A stretch of 64,000 bases of DNA from Aquila chrysaetos chrysaetos. Taxonomy: Eukaryota; Chordata; Aves; Accipitriformes; Accipitridae. The DNA is taken from contig NC_044014.1 of the NCBI RefSeq assembly GCF_900496995.4, forward strand, positions 7,659,001 to 7,723,000. The letters are read 5' to 3'. This document shows, one piece after another, positions 12,950 through 25,065 of the stretch. Under the pieces are notes generated by a model. That model was given only the letters and a program-made list of their open reading frames with translations. It did not search any database and had not been told where the DNA came from. The stretch's first letter is position 1, and the number at the start of each line of letters is the position of its first letter. The translations under genes were made by a program, and so were the position numbers.

Positions 12950-13660
12950 GAAATCTTGTTTTCAGGCGGCGCTACTGGATCCCAGCCCTTTCTCTGCGAC
13001 GCCTAACCTGTCGTGCAATACTCGCGGAGGTGAGGCTGGGCTCCTGACGGGCTTCGGACAAAGCCTGCGAGCCCGTTCCGCTCCCCGTGAAAACTGAGCC
13101 CGACTGCCTTCCACCTCTATGCAAAAGAGAAACGTAAACTGTTCCACATGTGGGAGCAGAATGCGATCGCTGTGGGGAGAAGGTAGCAAGGCTATTAAAT
13201 GTAAAACCAGGGCTGAACAATCAAAATACTTGTCCGCGAGTGTGCGAGATACTCGGATATCTGTGAACAGGGAGAGAAAATTAAAAGCTGTAAGTACATA
13301 CTGTAAAGCTCTTTAGTTTCTTGTTTATGGTCGCAATGGGCCAACTTTCAAAGCCACTTCTTGAAACGTTGCCCGTGGTTTTCCACCTGCAACTAGTTAG
13401 ACACAGAAGTCCTGTTATTTTCTGCACTGGCACAGCTAATTTGCATCCCTGAATACCCGGCTGATTTACAGAGGCATTAGTGCCTGCGTGGGGCACGGTT
13501 TCCCCGCCGACCCCGCGGTGCGTGCGGAGCTGGAGCGGCAGCCCTTTCCCCACACGCGCACCGCCGAGAGGTGCTGTGCCTTCTGCCATTTGGCTTTTCC
13601 ACTTGCCGTTTCTTGCCGCCCATCCATCTCGACCTGCTGCAACGTGAGCCCGCCTCTTTA
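12950..13660. other. Two GC/CpG-rich pockets without a recognised gene
   Basis: CpG-rich sequence at about 12960-13110 and again at 13480-13640 interrupts the AT-rich surroundings. A 178-codon minus-strand frame spans 13281-13817 but has no recognisable domain, so I do not call it a gene. These pockets could be minor CpG islands or lncRNA promoters. Confidence 0.4.
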
Positions 13661-14584
13661 ATGCAACGTTAGCCATGATATTGTGCGTTTTCCTCTTAGG
13701 ACTGCGAAAAATGATTGCATCAGGAAGGTAGCTTACTGGTGTGCAGCTTTTCCAAGGAGCCTCTTTGAAGGCTAAAAAGGTTGCTTGGAAAATATAGTAT
13801 CTTGGCTCAATTTTCATTGTCTAGGCACATTTCATTTCAGAAAATCACAAGCTACCAACCCAGCCATGTCATTGCGATTTTTCAAGCATTTTCTTTTTGT
13901 GCGTGTGTGTTTTATATCTCGGTGAAGTCACATCCCCCCCAGGCTATTGGAACAAAGCTCAGCTGAGAGCTGAACGTACTGAACGAGAGGAAATTACAAA
14001 AGGAAAAGCTAATGTTGAAAACCATTAGTACGGGCACTTCTCCCACAGCCTCCGTGAACCCTGGAGCGGCAACCTAAGCTCACTCCGAGAGGCACGCCGG
14101 CTCCGAGAGACGCACAACGTCCAGTCTGGCTGAGAACCTGCGAAAGCAAAACCCTCCCAACCAACAGCACAGCATCCATTAAGCCGAAGAGATGCTTTTG
14201 AAAAGCTCCCAGGGCACTGTGACCCTTCACACCCTTCCTCCACCGAACAAACTGTTTAAAGACCGAGATGTGCTGCAGAGATAACGAGCGCTAAAGAATT
14301 TACAGCAGGTGCTATTTGAAGAGACTTCGAACAATGCAGAATTACCTGTGCCCATTTAAGTCCATTAATCTTCTCTTGTAAAAATAGCAATAAACAGTGA
14401 TTTAGAAGCAGGGAGGAGCGAAGCTGGAAGCCCTGAGGTTAATAGAGAGAAAGATCAGTGCTTGTGGTTAGTTTTCTTTCTGCCTGTGCAACAAGTGACT
14501 GAACTGCTGAAAAATGCAACTGCAGGTACAGCTTAGAAAACACCAGATTACAACTGTTGTGGCTGGTATTATTGAGCAGATATA
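13661..14584. other. Intergenic sequence
   Basis: Unique sequence with a moderately CpG-rich stretch at about 14040-14160. No gene or repeat is recognised. Confidence 0.55.
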
Positions 14585-14705
14585 TGACAGGGCTTCAACC
14601 AGGTTATACTAGGTGCTGTATAAATACACAAGTAATAGCATCCAGCGCACAGAAAGAGTTTACAAACTGCAAAGACCCCCATCCAGATAGACACTGAACG
14701 CCCAG
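14585..14705 (-). repeat. L2-like SINE/LINE tail relic
   Basis: Read on the + strand, CTAGGTGCTGTATAAATACA and AGAGTTTACAAACTGC...AGATAGAC follow the order of the well-known amniote repeat segment that runs CTAGGTGCTGTACAAACACA...AAGAGCTTACAATCTAAATAGAC. In the sense direction (minus strand) this is the tail reading GACTGTAAGCTC...TGTACAGCACCTAGCAC, analogous to the 3' end of mammalian L2. Diverged, but the match is long. Confidence 0.75.
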
Positions 14706-15874
14706 GGAAGGCACCGCAATAAAGAGGTCTGCTAAAACAGAGCAACTGCCTGAAATTTGAAGGTAAGCAACAGCGGTTAATCACGATAATTACCACCTGC
14801 TTAGCTATTATCTCAGTTGCGGCTGCCTATGTGTCCACAGCATGTACCCTCAGCCTCAGAACAAAGTCTTATTATGATGGATAGGCTCTGGTTTTTAAAC
14901 TAAAAAAAAAACAGAGACCTGACTAGAGATCACTGGAGCCAAGGGGGATTCTTTTCCACTGCAACAAGCCCTGTGGCATCAGGAACCCATCAAAAAAAGG
15001 TGATTTACGCGAATACAGCCGTAGAATATTTTCTTCCTGAATGAAAACAAATGAGCTGGCAAAGTATTAATTTAAAATACTTGACTTGTTAACGAGCGGT
15101 ATATATTATAAAAGTTGCTTCTGTAAGGACTTTCTGCCTTTGCTCTGCAGGTGGCTGTGTGTCTGCCCTGACCTGGTATGTGGGTACCTCCCCCAGAGGC
15201 TCCTGGACCAGCCGTGCGCCGAGCAGAGTGATGCGCTTGCTGCCTTCTGGCTGGGAGCGCTCTTGGAAGCAAAGGTGGTTGTGAGTCCAGTATGACTGCT
15301 GAAATTTTAGTAGGTATTAATACTCTTCAACAAGTTAGCATTAATTAAAAATGCCCTTGTTTTTCTTCTGCATTAAAAAAAAAGAATTTCTGAAATCGTT
15401 CTTGAAACTATTTTGGTCTGGTTTTTCGTATGAACGAGGGCTTTCTCAGTATCACTTTAAAACAATTTAGATTAAAACCACTGTTCATCACTCATTTAAA
15501 AACTCACAGAAACAGTTGACCCTTTTAAACCTAGCAAGCTCAAAAGAATTATGACAAGACTTTTTCTTTCATTTTTAAGAAGCAACATATGTCTGGTTTT
15601 GATCACATTTACGTAGAAAATTGTTGTAACTTTTTTTTGAACGAGGCGGTCATTTCAACAATAAATGATGAAAATACACAAGAACCTGAGGAAGGAAGGA
15701 ACTAGCATTATTTAAATATTTTGTAAGATAATAAATACAATTCCTAAAGTGAAGCGGCTGACTAAATACCGATTTAGTCAATTTAAACTTTAGCTAGTGG
15801 AAATATTTCCTTTACAAATTACACTCCTTTCTTCCTCCCTCTCCCCTCCCTACATGCCGAGTATCCTTTATTTC
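14706..15874. other. Intergenic AT-rich sequence
   Basis: No gene seen. Short poly-A and poly-T runs are present, and 15300-15800 is strongly AT-rich. Confidence 0.55.
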
Positions 15875-16012
15875 TGGACACCGGGCGACACAATGGAAAG
15901 AAAGCGAGACCTGAGCATCCAGGCAGAAAACCAGCCCTTGTACCGGAGCCAGGAGGCGGCCGGGATTGCCGCGCCGCACAATGCCGCGGCGTCAGTGCCA
16001 CGCCGCGCCATG
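15875..16012. other. CpG-dense pocket
   Basis: About 140 bases with many CpG dinucleotides, including GCCGCGCCGCACAATGCCGC followed by a similar GTGCCACGCCGCGCCATG, set in AT-rich flanks. No open frame is recognised. It could be a small orphan CpG island or the start of a non-coding transcript. Confidence 0.5.
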
Positions 16013-19000
16013 TAATGAACCCCAAGTGGCCGCCTTTCACATCTCAAGAGCTGAAACCGGCTGGATGCTGAACACCGCTGCTCCCAGCTCCAGCCTTCAA
16101 GTGACTATTTCGCCCAACAATAACACTGAGAAAGGCACAAAGCCCGCTGCTTCTGCCTGGCGCTTTTGGATGCAAACTGGCCAAATATGTTAGGGTCAGC
16201 AGGACCACGATGCTCTTTGCTGGCAACTTAAATACAGTCAAGGGGCGGGAGCTGGTGAGGACAGTAAAATTTAACAAAGAGCATTTTCAGAAAGTGCAGG
16301 GGAAGGTGGTGGTTTGGGGTTTTTTTTTTAAAAATCATCCCTCAGATCTGCAATCTGGGTAAGGTTTGCAACAAAGCAAACCATAATTCTGGAAATGGAG
16401 AGGCCTCTATCTGTACAGCACAGGTTATTTTGCAACTTTGCTTCTGACTTACCTGAAAAGAATTCCTCTCCCCCGTTACCTGATAAGGAACTCGCCCTCC
16501 AAATTCCCCACGAAGAGCAGCAAGCCAGGGGGGACGATGTGGCGCTCCCCCAGTTTCCTACACTTAAGCTTTCGTCTGTGAAAAATCCTTTTTATTAAAG
16601 GCAAACTGCAGTATAATTGAGCTAAATCTCCAGCCTCTGTTGGAGGTAGCAATGCCACGCACAGTTCATTGCAATGCCTGCTGTCCGAGGGATTTTTATG
16701 AGATCATATTTCACAAGGAAATAAATTTCCTCCTCCGGTCTGATGCAATCAGTTTACCAAGTGGTAAATAGCTATGTGCTGTTTTGCAAAGTGTTTGCGG
16801 ATATTCTAGGATGAAAGTTGCCAAAGATAAGATCTTAATCACTGAAATCTGGAGAGCGATTGAGAAAATGGCCCCATAAGGATGTTGGGGCAGGTTCCCT
16901 GGAGGAAGCCCAGGCACCCCCTGCAGACACTCAGCACTAGCATGACCCGCAGGAAACTATTTATCAAAGAGCCCATCCCAGCACAGCCCTGCTTCGGCGG
17001 CAGCTCCCAAGTGGCAGCCTTTGCTTAGAAGTCCCAAGGCACCGACCTGAACTGATTCATCCCTAAACTGCAGCTATGGAATCTGGCGTAAAATCGTTTG
17101 GTGTAAGTACATCCATTTCACTTCTCTTGCAAGAAGCAAAGGAAGAGAGGATCTTCCCAGATAGGTATTCTCCTCCCTCTACCTACACAAATTTTCATGG
17201 GAAACCGTAGATGGGCACTGACTTCTGCTGTAAAAATCACTGAACTGAGTTTTCAGGGAGCTGCTTGTGGAAAGATATCTGGGTAACAGGCTCTAGGGAT
17301 GGCCCAGGCGGTCCATAGGTACCCTCTGATCCATGGAAGGGGCATTACATGCCCTGTAGAGGAGTTAACTCCTCCTAAATAGCAGCCGTGACAGCTGCTG
17401 TTGTATCACCATGAAAATCTGAAAATAGTCCATGACCAGCAAGCAATGCAACAAGTGTGGTCTTTGTGCCACGTTCAGTCCTGAAGCCAAACTGAAGAAG
17501 TTCAAAGAAATGTGAAGTCATGCTGGTTTCCATCAAAGCTTTTCCCTAAAAACTACTAATTTTCCCCAGACAAGAAGGCAGAGACAGCTGGATTGCCAGC
17601 AAGATTGCTAGCTTCTGGCAGCTCCTTCTTGAATAAATCCCGTGGATCTCTACTCTGAGTGAAGCAGGAAACTCAAAACTTCAGACTGAAACTGGAAACT
17701 TGTTCTTACTAAATTTGGATACATCACTCCCAAAATAAGACAGGAGACCTCCTAGAAATTCTAAGATGTGGACCAGAAACTGAGGAAATTCTGCCAAAAC
17801 TGTGGGCATCAGCTCCTGCCCTATTGCAACGGCCCGTGGAGAACCCTCCTTCCACCCGCACAGTGGAGAGCAGCTCTCAGCACCGCGTGAACTTCTCTCG
17901 GGAGTGGGCAGTTGCCACGCACTTGGATTTAGAAGAGACATTTCACTGCCAGTTCCCAGAAGCAAAACAGGAGGTTTCAAACGTGTAATCCTCATCGCTA
18001 TACCCCATCTAGGTTCATCGCACAGGCCAAGATTTTGCCTCTTTTTTTTTTTTACCTCTCTTCTTGATAATCACTCTTTCCTCACTTCTCAGTGGTTTTG
18101 GAGTAAAAAGATTGGTGTAAAAATCACCTCCGTGGGATTTATGCTTCTGTTTTTCAATAGGCACTAGTATTTAGTGCTTCCTTAATGTGAGATTGTGAAA
18201 TACCTAAAACAAGGCCTGATCTGGCAAGATAACGAACACGTGAATTGCTATTGAGATCAGTGGTAATTGCATGTTAACGCACACATCATGAACCAAAAAT
18301 GCGTGGATCAGAAAGCAACTCAGGATTGGGTTCAAAAGGTGATGAAATGGGAAGCTATCATCTCGAGCGTTTTGATATGACATCCAAAGGATTTACCCAG
18401 GTCAGAGCAACCTGATGAATTCACTTGAAAGTGAATCTCCTTGGAAGCTTTCCTTCATCCTAGAGAAAGCACGAGGGATCAGAAAAGGAGTTCTTCACAG
18501 ATAGTGTGATATTCAGCTCAAGCAATCCTTTAAGTGTACAGGAGAGAAAGAGAGGGTGATGGGCTAAGGGTTAGGAAATAATATTCTCTCCCGTGTATAT
18601 CCACCATCTTTCCATACACAAACAAATGTGCTCATATAAATTCACCTGCAATGCAATTTGAAAAACAGGGTTTTTTTAGACCACTGCACAGGACACAAAC
18701 TCCTGGAAATTGTATTTTCTTTAAAAGAATTTGAATTGTTTTAAAAAATAAATATGTATTCACACGATGATGCAGGTTCATCCTCCGATGCACACATTTT
18801 TGTGTTTTAATTTTTACCTTTTTTTAGTACTAGGTGGTTTCCAAACCTTCCTAGGACCTAAAATACATATTAATGAAAAATCTAAATTAAAAATCACTTG
18901 GGAAATGAATGAAGTTCAAGGGATTTTTATTCATTCTCAGGGTATATATCTGAATTTGTTTGCTTTAAAATGTTGCTTTTCCAAAGTGCCTAGGCTTACA

Positions 19001-20004
19001 GGAGTGATCTAATGCTGCCTTCAGACATTCCTCCCGTATTGATTTGATACATGATTTGCATGTCTTTTGGAAGCTAATATCAGCTTCTCAATAGAAATGT
19101 GGTATTTTCTATTATTGCCCCCACTTCCCCTTCTGCAAAGGATGCCTTTGGAGATTTTTAGGTAAGAGAAATCTTGACCTGGACTGGAGGGTTGGTTTTG
19201 TTGGTTTTCTTTAACTTCTTCTGATTTACCTTCATGACAACACCCAACAATATGCTAATACACAACGCAATGGCAGCATAGCTCTGCAGGACATCAGTTT
19301 TTTAAAAATCATGAGAAAGGGGGCATGATGCCTTACTCTGCGGTGTAAGGAATGTGGTGATAGTACGGTAGCAAGCCCAGCTGCACCTTTCCATCTTGGA
19401 GCTTCAGACCACGTTTTTTCTGTGGCCAGTGCTTGGGTCGCTTTCTGGCTCAGACTGGGAAGAAGCCCCAGTACGACTCACTGACCAGGCACAAACTAGT
19501 CCCGTTTCTTCTCCAGGCTGGAGGAGCTCAGAAACCCACCGTCTTTGCCTGTACGAGTCTGACATACACCGTGTACCAAGCAGCCAACATAAAGCCAATG
19601 AGGTTTTTGCTTCAGTGGACAGACTTGGCACTTAGAGAAAAACGATTGTAAAGCAATGCTTTCTGTGTATGTTGATCCCACTGAAAGGCCTTCTCTGCTA
19701 ATCTCAATAGCCCTAATTTCTTTAGACATTCCAGGAGGATTTTGCGTCTCAGTCTAGACACACTTCATCCCTCTGTTTTGAGAGAGAAAGCCTTTTGAAA
19801 CTGCCAGAGCTCCTTTGTTTTCCTGCTCTGAAGGGCTTTGGTGCCTGTGAACAAAATAGGATAGGCTAGGATGAAGACGAAGGCTTCAAAGCTCACTGCT
19901 TCCCTATATGTTTTTCAAGGTACAGGCTGCATATCTGGAGTTCCTAGTCTCTTTCTGCTTCTTGCTTCTTAAAGTTCCCTATTAAAGTCAATAAAGGCAT
20001 GCGA
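16013..20004. other. Intergenic sequence, no supported gene
   Basis: Unique sequence with ordinary A/T runs (a T run at about 18040-18052). The 121-codon frame at 17802-18167 and the other frames have no recognisable similarity. Confidence 0.6.
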
Positions 20005-20136
20005 TCCAGAGTTCTAGTTCTGCCTCAGCCACTCTGACATAGTGAGAAAGCCCCCTCATCTTTCAGCTTCCTACAAATATTCTTTTTATCGTGCAAATTA
20101 ATCATGTAATGTCTGTACAGTGTTTAAAGCATTAGC
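20005..20136 (+). repeat. MIR-like SINE relic
   Basis: GTTCTAGTTCTGCCTCAGCC, then CTCATCTTTCAGCTTCCTAC, then GTCTGTACAGTGTTTAAAGC follow the order of an amniote MIR element (CTGGCTCTGCCACTGAC, CCTCAGTTTCCCCATC, TTTGTAAAGTGCTTTGAG). Strongly diverged. Confidence 0.6.
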
Positions 20137-22473
20137 CAGAGTCAAGACTAAAAAGGCATAATCACGCCTGTTTCCATTTCCCCGTATGAAGTCTTCTATT
20201 CAAGAATCAGTCTTGTAGGGTACAAATACCTTCTGCTGGGATTTCTGAGTATGTCTGACAACAAACAGAATGAGACCTGATTATAAGGGGTTTTTCGGTC
20301 ACACAAGTGCTCAGATATGGAAGACAAGCAGTACTTTTAAAGGCAGAGTTAAGTAAGCTATTGCCCGCACCCGGTGAGCAGAGACGGCCATTGGGGCTGG
20401 TCCCGGCATTGTGCTGTGGGTCATTTTGCAATAAGTAAGTCAGCGGCATCTTAGATGCAAGAGCAATGCAATGTACTTTATTATTTTCTTACCTTTCCGT
20501 ACAGTCCTCCTGAAAAATGTCACAAAGTGTGACTCATCACATCTGCATGAAGTTATGAAAAAAGTAAGCCTTGTTAACCTGCTGTTTGAAAACCAGAACA
20601 CTTTTATCAGTTCATATAATTGCTAACCCCTTATTCACTGTTCAACACTGAAGGGTTCTTTGCCTCCTAAGATCCCACTAATTGCTGACAGATTTGATTT
20701 CTCTGTGACAGCAGGAGTCCTGTTTCTGGCCTTTACATCAAGTAATTGCTTTATTTTTCTCCCTCTGCTCTGAAAAACGGAATTCCCTTCTCCCCTGCTT
20801 GAACCTCTGTAATGACTTCTTTCTATGTTATTAAATCCTTGCCATTTAAATCACATTTAGAGATGTTTTGAATAACTGATTCCAATTACTAAGGCTCTTA
20901 CTAAGGAGCAGCTGAAAACGCAAGTCATTACTTGCCCATAGACAAGCAGCTACACCTTGCAGCAAAGTCTCTGGTGGACTGTATTTTATTTCTACTCAGT
21001 AAGGTGCAATTTATACTCACAGGAGGCGGGTGTTCAACAAATATACAGCTGCTGGAGTTCTCATAACTTGTCGCTTGTGCAAAATAGAGACCTGATTTTA
21101 TATTTATTTTATAAATAGTGCTATTCCTCAAAGAAATCATCCGGTCCTTCCTGTAGTGGCTCGGGAAGCCTGCTTGGAACAACAGTAGAGATGAGCAGTT
21201 GACCGACGAATGACCCACGTAAGGTTACTATCCCGAGATCTAATAAAAAAGCATGGCAGGGTAAAAGGAAACATGACTACAGGTCGTACATTCCTTCCGT
21301 GAAGTATGATCAGCTTCTGTTGTTCTTAACGTTGTTTTTTATACAGGTCACGATTCCTTGAATGTACTAAGAACTTCCCGGCAATAACAGTTTAGTTCAG
21401 TTATTAATCATACTTGTAATCATTAGCGCCTTTGTAGAAAAAAAAAAATATGTGCCAGGAGATGATTATTTGACAAATTGCTGCAGGGGCTCAGCATAAT
21501 AGCTTTGCTGATACAATCAACATTGAGCCACTATAAAAAAAAAAAAAAAAAAAAAAAATGAAGCAACTTCCAAACTGTTTGTGAAAAACACTACCCTGCC
21601 AACGAAAGGGGACTGACGTTTAAATAGCTAGCACGCCGTTGTCTTCACAAGTGCAGGCTCAGTTCCTTTTCATATACGGTCACTACCGTGGCACATGTAA
21701 ACAGCTAATAAATGAAGATAATTCATAATAACCAAGGAATCTGCAGTTGTCGCTAATTCATGGGCATATTAGGAGTGCGAGTGCTGCAAACTGAACTCTG
21801 GCGGAATCTGTACTGGAAGCCACTGCTTGATGTACTGGGAGTCTGTGTGCAGCTCCCAGCTTCTGCTGGTGCAGGCTGAACTAGTGCCTTGGAATCGGTA
21901 CAAGAAATAAATAATCCCTTCTGTATTTGTATATTAACTTTCTGGTACTTCCTTCAGTCTAGCCCTGATAATTAGCCCTGCTAATATACACAAAGGCCCT
22001 AGTTTACTTTTGACCAACGGAGTAAAACTACTACGAAGTGGAATAAAAGGTATGCTGATAAAAGCACAGCCTGACCACTAAACTTGCATCAGTGGTCAGG
22101 ACTTCTGCCAGCACAGCTAAGCCGTAATAAGGATCTCTCCTTTTTCCAGCCCTGACAACACAGAAACCAGCACAAGACCTTAGTTTTTAGACCCTGTGGC
22201 TGCAAATGGTCTGTGCAACGAAATTTACCTCTCAATATGCAATGATTGTTTTCATGCAACACTATTTTGCTTAATAAGTAGATACATTCATGCCTTAATA
22301 TTTTTATTGTATTTGTTCTGGGAAGTTATTTGGTATAGTGTAAGGTGTTCCTATATCTCGGTTGGAAGTATACTGTGCTGCTTCAGATTGCCTAAAAGTG
22401 TGAGCAGACCAGTATCTGTACATCTCCTTATAGGCACTGCTCTATTTTCATGTACAGATAGATAGCTATTCAC
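20137..22473. other. Intergenic AT-rich sequence with possible regulatory blocks
   Basis: Unique sequence with TAAT/ATTA-rich, repeat-free stretches at about 20590-20900, 21370-21530 and 21690-21770. There is a run of 24 A at 21535-21558. A 10-bp perfect inverted repeat lies at 22070-22079 and 22091-22100. No gene is recognised. Confidence 0.55.
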
Positions 22474-22553
22474 TAAGGTCCAACCTTACTGTCACTGAAA
22501 TAAATGAGCATTTTCCCATTGACTTCCTTAGGAAAAGATATGGATCCAGAACC
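22474..22553. repeat. Near-palindromic amniote repeat relic
   Basis: GGTCCAACCTTACTGTCACT...TTTTCCCATTGACTTCC...GGATCCAGAACCC parallels the amniote repeat built from CCTGCTCCCATTGAAGTCAATGGGAG and its reverse complement, bounded by GGGCC/GGCCC-like ends. The element is close to its own reverse complement, so no strand is assigned. Confidence 0.65.
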
Positions 22554-23542
22554 CAACTGCCAATACTCATATTGCCTCAAAAATACCACTTCATGCATAT
22601 AAAACTATAGTTAATGAGTGAACTAAAGTAGGTGGGTTCATTTGGTATTCAGAGATAAGCTTCCTAAATGTGTAAATTAAAATAAAAATAAAATTTTAAT
22701 GAGTACAAGGGAGCTGTTTTCTGTTCTTTTGTGTGGATGTTATTCACAACTTTCCCTTCCTATGCATAAAAATAAAAGAAAATTGAAAATACCTGCCGTA
22801 GTTTTAAAAAAACAGCCCAATATCAAGAAAAGTAATAGTTGTGATGCTAATTTTGTGCCATGAGCACAGACCAATAATATGTGGTCAGTTGTCTGGAAGG
22901 CCTCGGCCACAGGCTAACGAAGGGACTCACCTGCACATACCAAGCACAGGCTGAGAAAGAAAGGCTGGCTCAGTGCTGAACGTCCCGCTCTTCATGTGTT
23001 TTAATTAACCCCATTACTGGTTTTAATTAGAGATGCTTAAGAGAATAATCTCTGAGTTTTGATCTGCTCTTTCTAACGCGGTAGCGGCATCCGAAGGGGT
23101 CTTAGTCATTTCCCTCCCGTAGAACTCATGAGTCAGCAATTCCAGAGGGCTCTTCATGCACTTTCTGCGTACGTGGGAAATAGCAGAAGGGTAAAATTTC
23201 CTCCCCCCATCCTGTGCAATGCCCTGGGAGCCAGCAGACTGGAAATTAGTGCGGGAGCTTGGCAGCAGCATCGTCGTGCCGGCGCGAGGGATGCCCAAGC
23301 TTCCCAGTATGCCAGTGTGGAGCGCTGCCAGCTCGGCGCTGGAACGAGTTATGTAGCTGTACCTTGGGATACCTGAAATTAGCCCCATAAGGGCAGACTT
23401 TCCAAAATGTTTTAGAAAAGACCAGCGACGTTATCAAAAGAGCCAGGATGTCAAACTTCACTTTTGAAAATCTCCCCAGGAATCCCATCTATCTGGCTTT
23501 TTAGTCACTTTGAAGGTTGGTGATTAAATCCATACTTAGAGT
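22554..23542. other. Intergenic sequence
   Basis: No gene is recognised. A 121-codon minus-strand frame lies at 23023-23388 and has no identifiable domain. Confidence 0.55.
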
Positions 23543-23610
23543 GTGATTCTCCCACACATGGGGAGCAATGGGAGCTTTGTCATCACCACTAATGGGGACA
23601 GGATTGCGAG
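23543..23610. repeat. Near-palindromic amniote repeat relic
   Basis: GGGAGCAATGGGAGCTTTGT, then CATCACCACTAATGGGG, then ACAGGATTGCG line up with the consensus pattern GTCAATGGGAGTTTTGCCATTGACTTCAATGGGAGCAGGATTGGG. Same family as the copy at 22474. Confidence 0.65.
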
Positions 23611-24944
23611 GAATGAAATATGCAAGGAGTATGCGAGGGGAAAAAAAATAGGCTTGAAAATCATCAAATGAAAAGAGCCAGCGGAGTTTTTAATTTTTGT
23701 TCATGCTTTAATTACTGAAAATGATAGAAGCACTTTCCCATTTTTAAAATGGTTAAGTTTAAAAATGTCTGGGGTTGTTTGTTTGTTTCTTTTGGGAATG
23801 ACTTACAATAACCAAGAGATATAAATCAACCCATGGTTTTGCTTTTCTTTTCTTCTGCAGCCGCAGCTTAAACAACCAAACAGCGGGGCAGCTCCTCAGC
23901 AGCCTGAATCCACACTGAGCGCTCTGGAAAGGCTGGTGCGGGGCGGGCAGGAGGGCCTGCGAGCTTTGCCTTGATGGAGTTGAGTTGTCTCACAACGCAC
24001 TGGATGCCCTCCTGGGTAGGGGGCCCTCAGAGCCTCCTGAGGAGGCTAATTCCCCTTTGCTATCTTCTTGGGACCTTTCCCTCCTTGGTTTAAAAAGGAG
24101 CGGTGCTGAAAGTTGAAGGATAGCCCAGATTTTGAAGGATAGCCCAGATTTTGTGATCATTTGGGGTGAAATTCTTACTCCCGTTTAGCAACTCCATGGG
24201 GCTTGGCTGAGAAATGTATCAGGTCGTGCACCCAAATCTTCTTCCGCTTCCATATCTCTCTGCACCTTCCCTCTCCCCCTTCCCCTATAGCCCATATAGG
24301 CATCAGATTTTAACCTGCTTCTCTCTCCTTTGGGGTGAGAGCCCGCAGTGCTCCCTCAGTCCCCAGGGAAGGAAGCCCACGGACCCATCCCTAAACCCAA
24401 TCAAAGCAGCTGCCTTAGGTACCGACGGCAGTGCCGCTGTGCTGGGTGGGAGGCTGGTGTGGGCCAGCTGCTGCGTGGACGCTTACCTGGTGTCGTGGAC
24501 AATACCCTCTAGGATGCCATGGTTGTCTTGCCTCTACTGGCTACAGAGACTGTCACAGCCTGGTTTTTCTCTAGGTTCCTCAAAAATGGCTTTGCTCCGA
24601 CCACCAGACACAGAGCACCGACGAGCTGTCAGGCGGCAAAAATCCACGTCATTCTCTGAAGACCATTGAAGAAGAGGGCCAAAGCCACGAGACCCGTCGT
24701 TGGACTCTTCAGCCATCCCTCTGTTTTTAAAATCTTCCCTCCACCAACAAATCACGCTAGATCAGCAAACAAGCCCACTGGCGTGGTTAAAGTGAGATAC
24801 GGGAAACCACATCTCGCAATGCCCTACGCTCTATGCCATTGTGCTGGAACAGGCGGCAGGAGGAAGCCAAGGCAGGACCAGGTCACGGCTCTCCGGGCAG
24901 CTGAGCTTGCGGAGGAGGTTTCTGCTGTCGTGTCTGCAGGAGAT
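23611..24944. other. Intergenic sequence with a short tandem duplication
   Basis: A 19-base unit, GAAGGATAGCCCAGATTTT, is repeated exactly at 24115-24133 and 24134-24152. GGGGTGAAATTCTTACTCCC near 24164 may be another scrap of an amniote palindromic repeat. The 151-codon frame at 24214-24669 is Pro/Ser-rich and unrecognised. Confidence 0.6.
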
Positions 24945-25065
24945 CGGCCCACCTGCTTTCTCCCTCGATGTTTCAGTTTTCTGTTCGTAAAATGCAAATA
25001 GTAGCTCTTCCGTGTCTCACAGGCATACTGTAAGGATAAATGTATTAAAGATGTGCAGTAGTCAG
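24945..25065 (+). repeat. MIR-like SINE relic
   Basis: TTTCAGTTTTCTGTTCGTAA, AATGCAAATAGTAGCTC, GTCTCACAGGCATACTGTAA and GGATAAATGTATTAAAGATG match, in order, the conserved MIR core and 3' part (CTCAGTTTCCCCATCTGTAA, AATGGGGATAATAATAC, CCTCACAGGGGTGTTGTGA, GGATAAATACATTAAAGAT). This is one of the clearest relics in the window. Confidence 0.85.

Noticed and set aside
13281-13817. 178-codon minus-strand frame
   Set aside because: No recognisable domain, partly explained by GC-rich low-stop sequence, and no splice or start context that stands out.
24214-24669. 151-codon plus-strand frame
   Set aside because: Pro/Ser-rich from pyrimidine-rich sequence, with no known domain.
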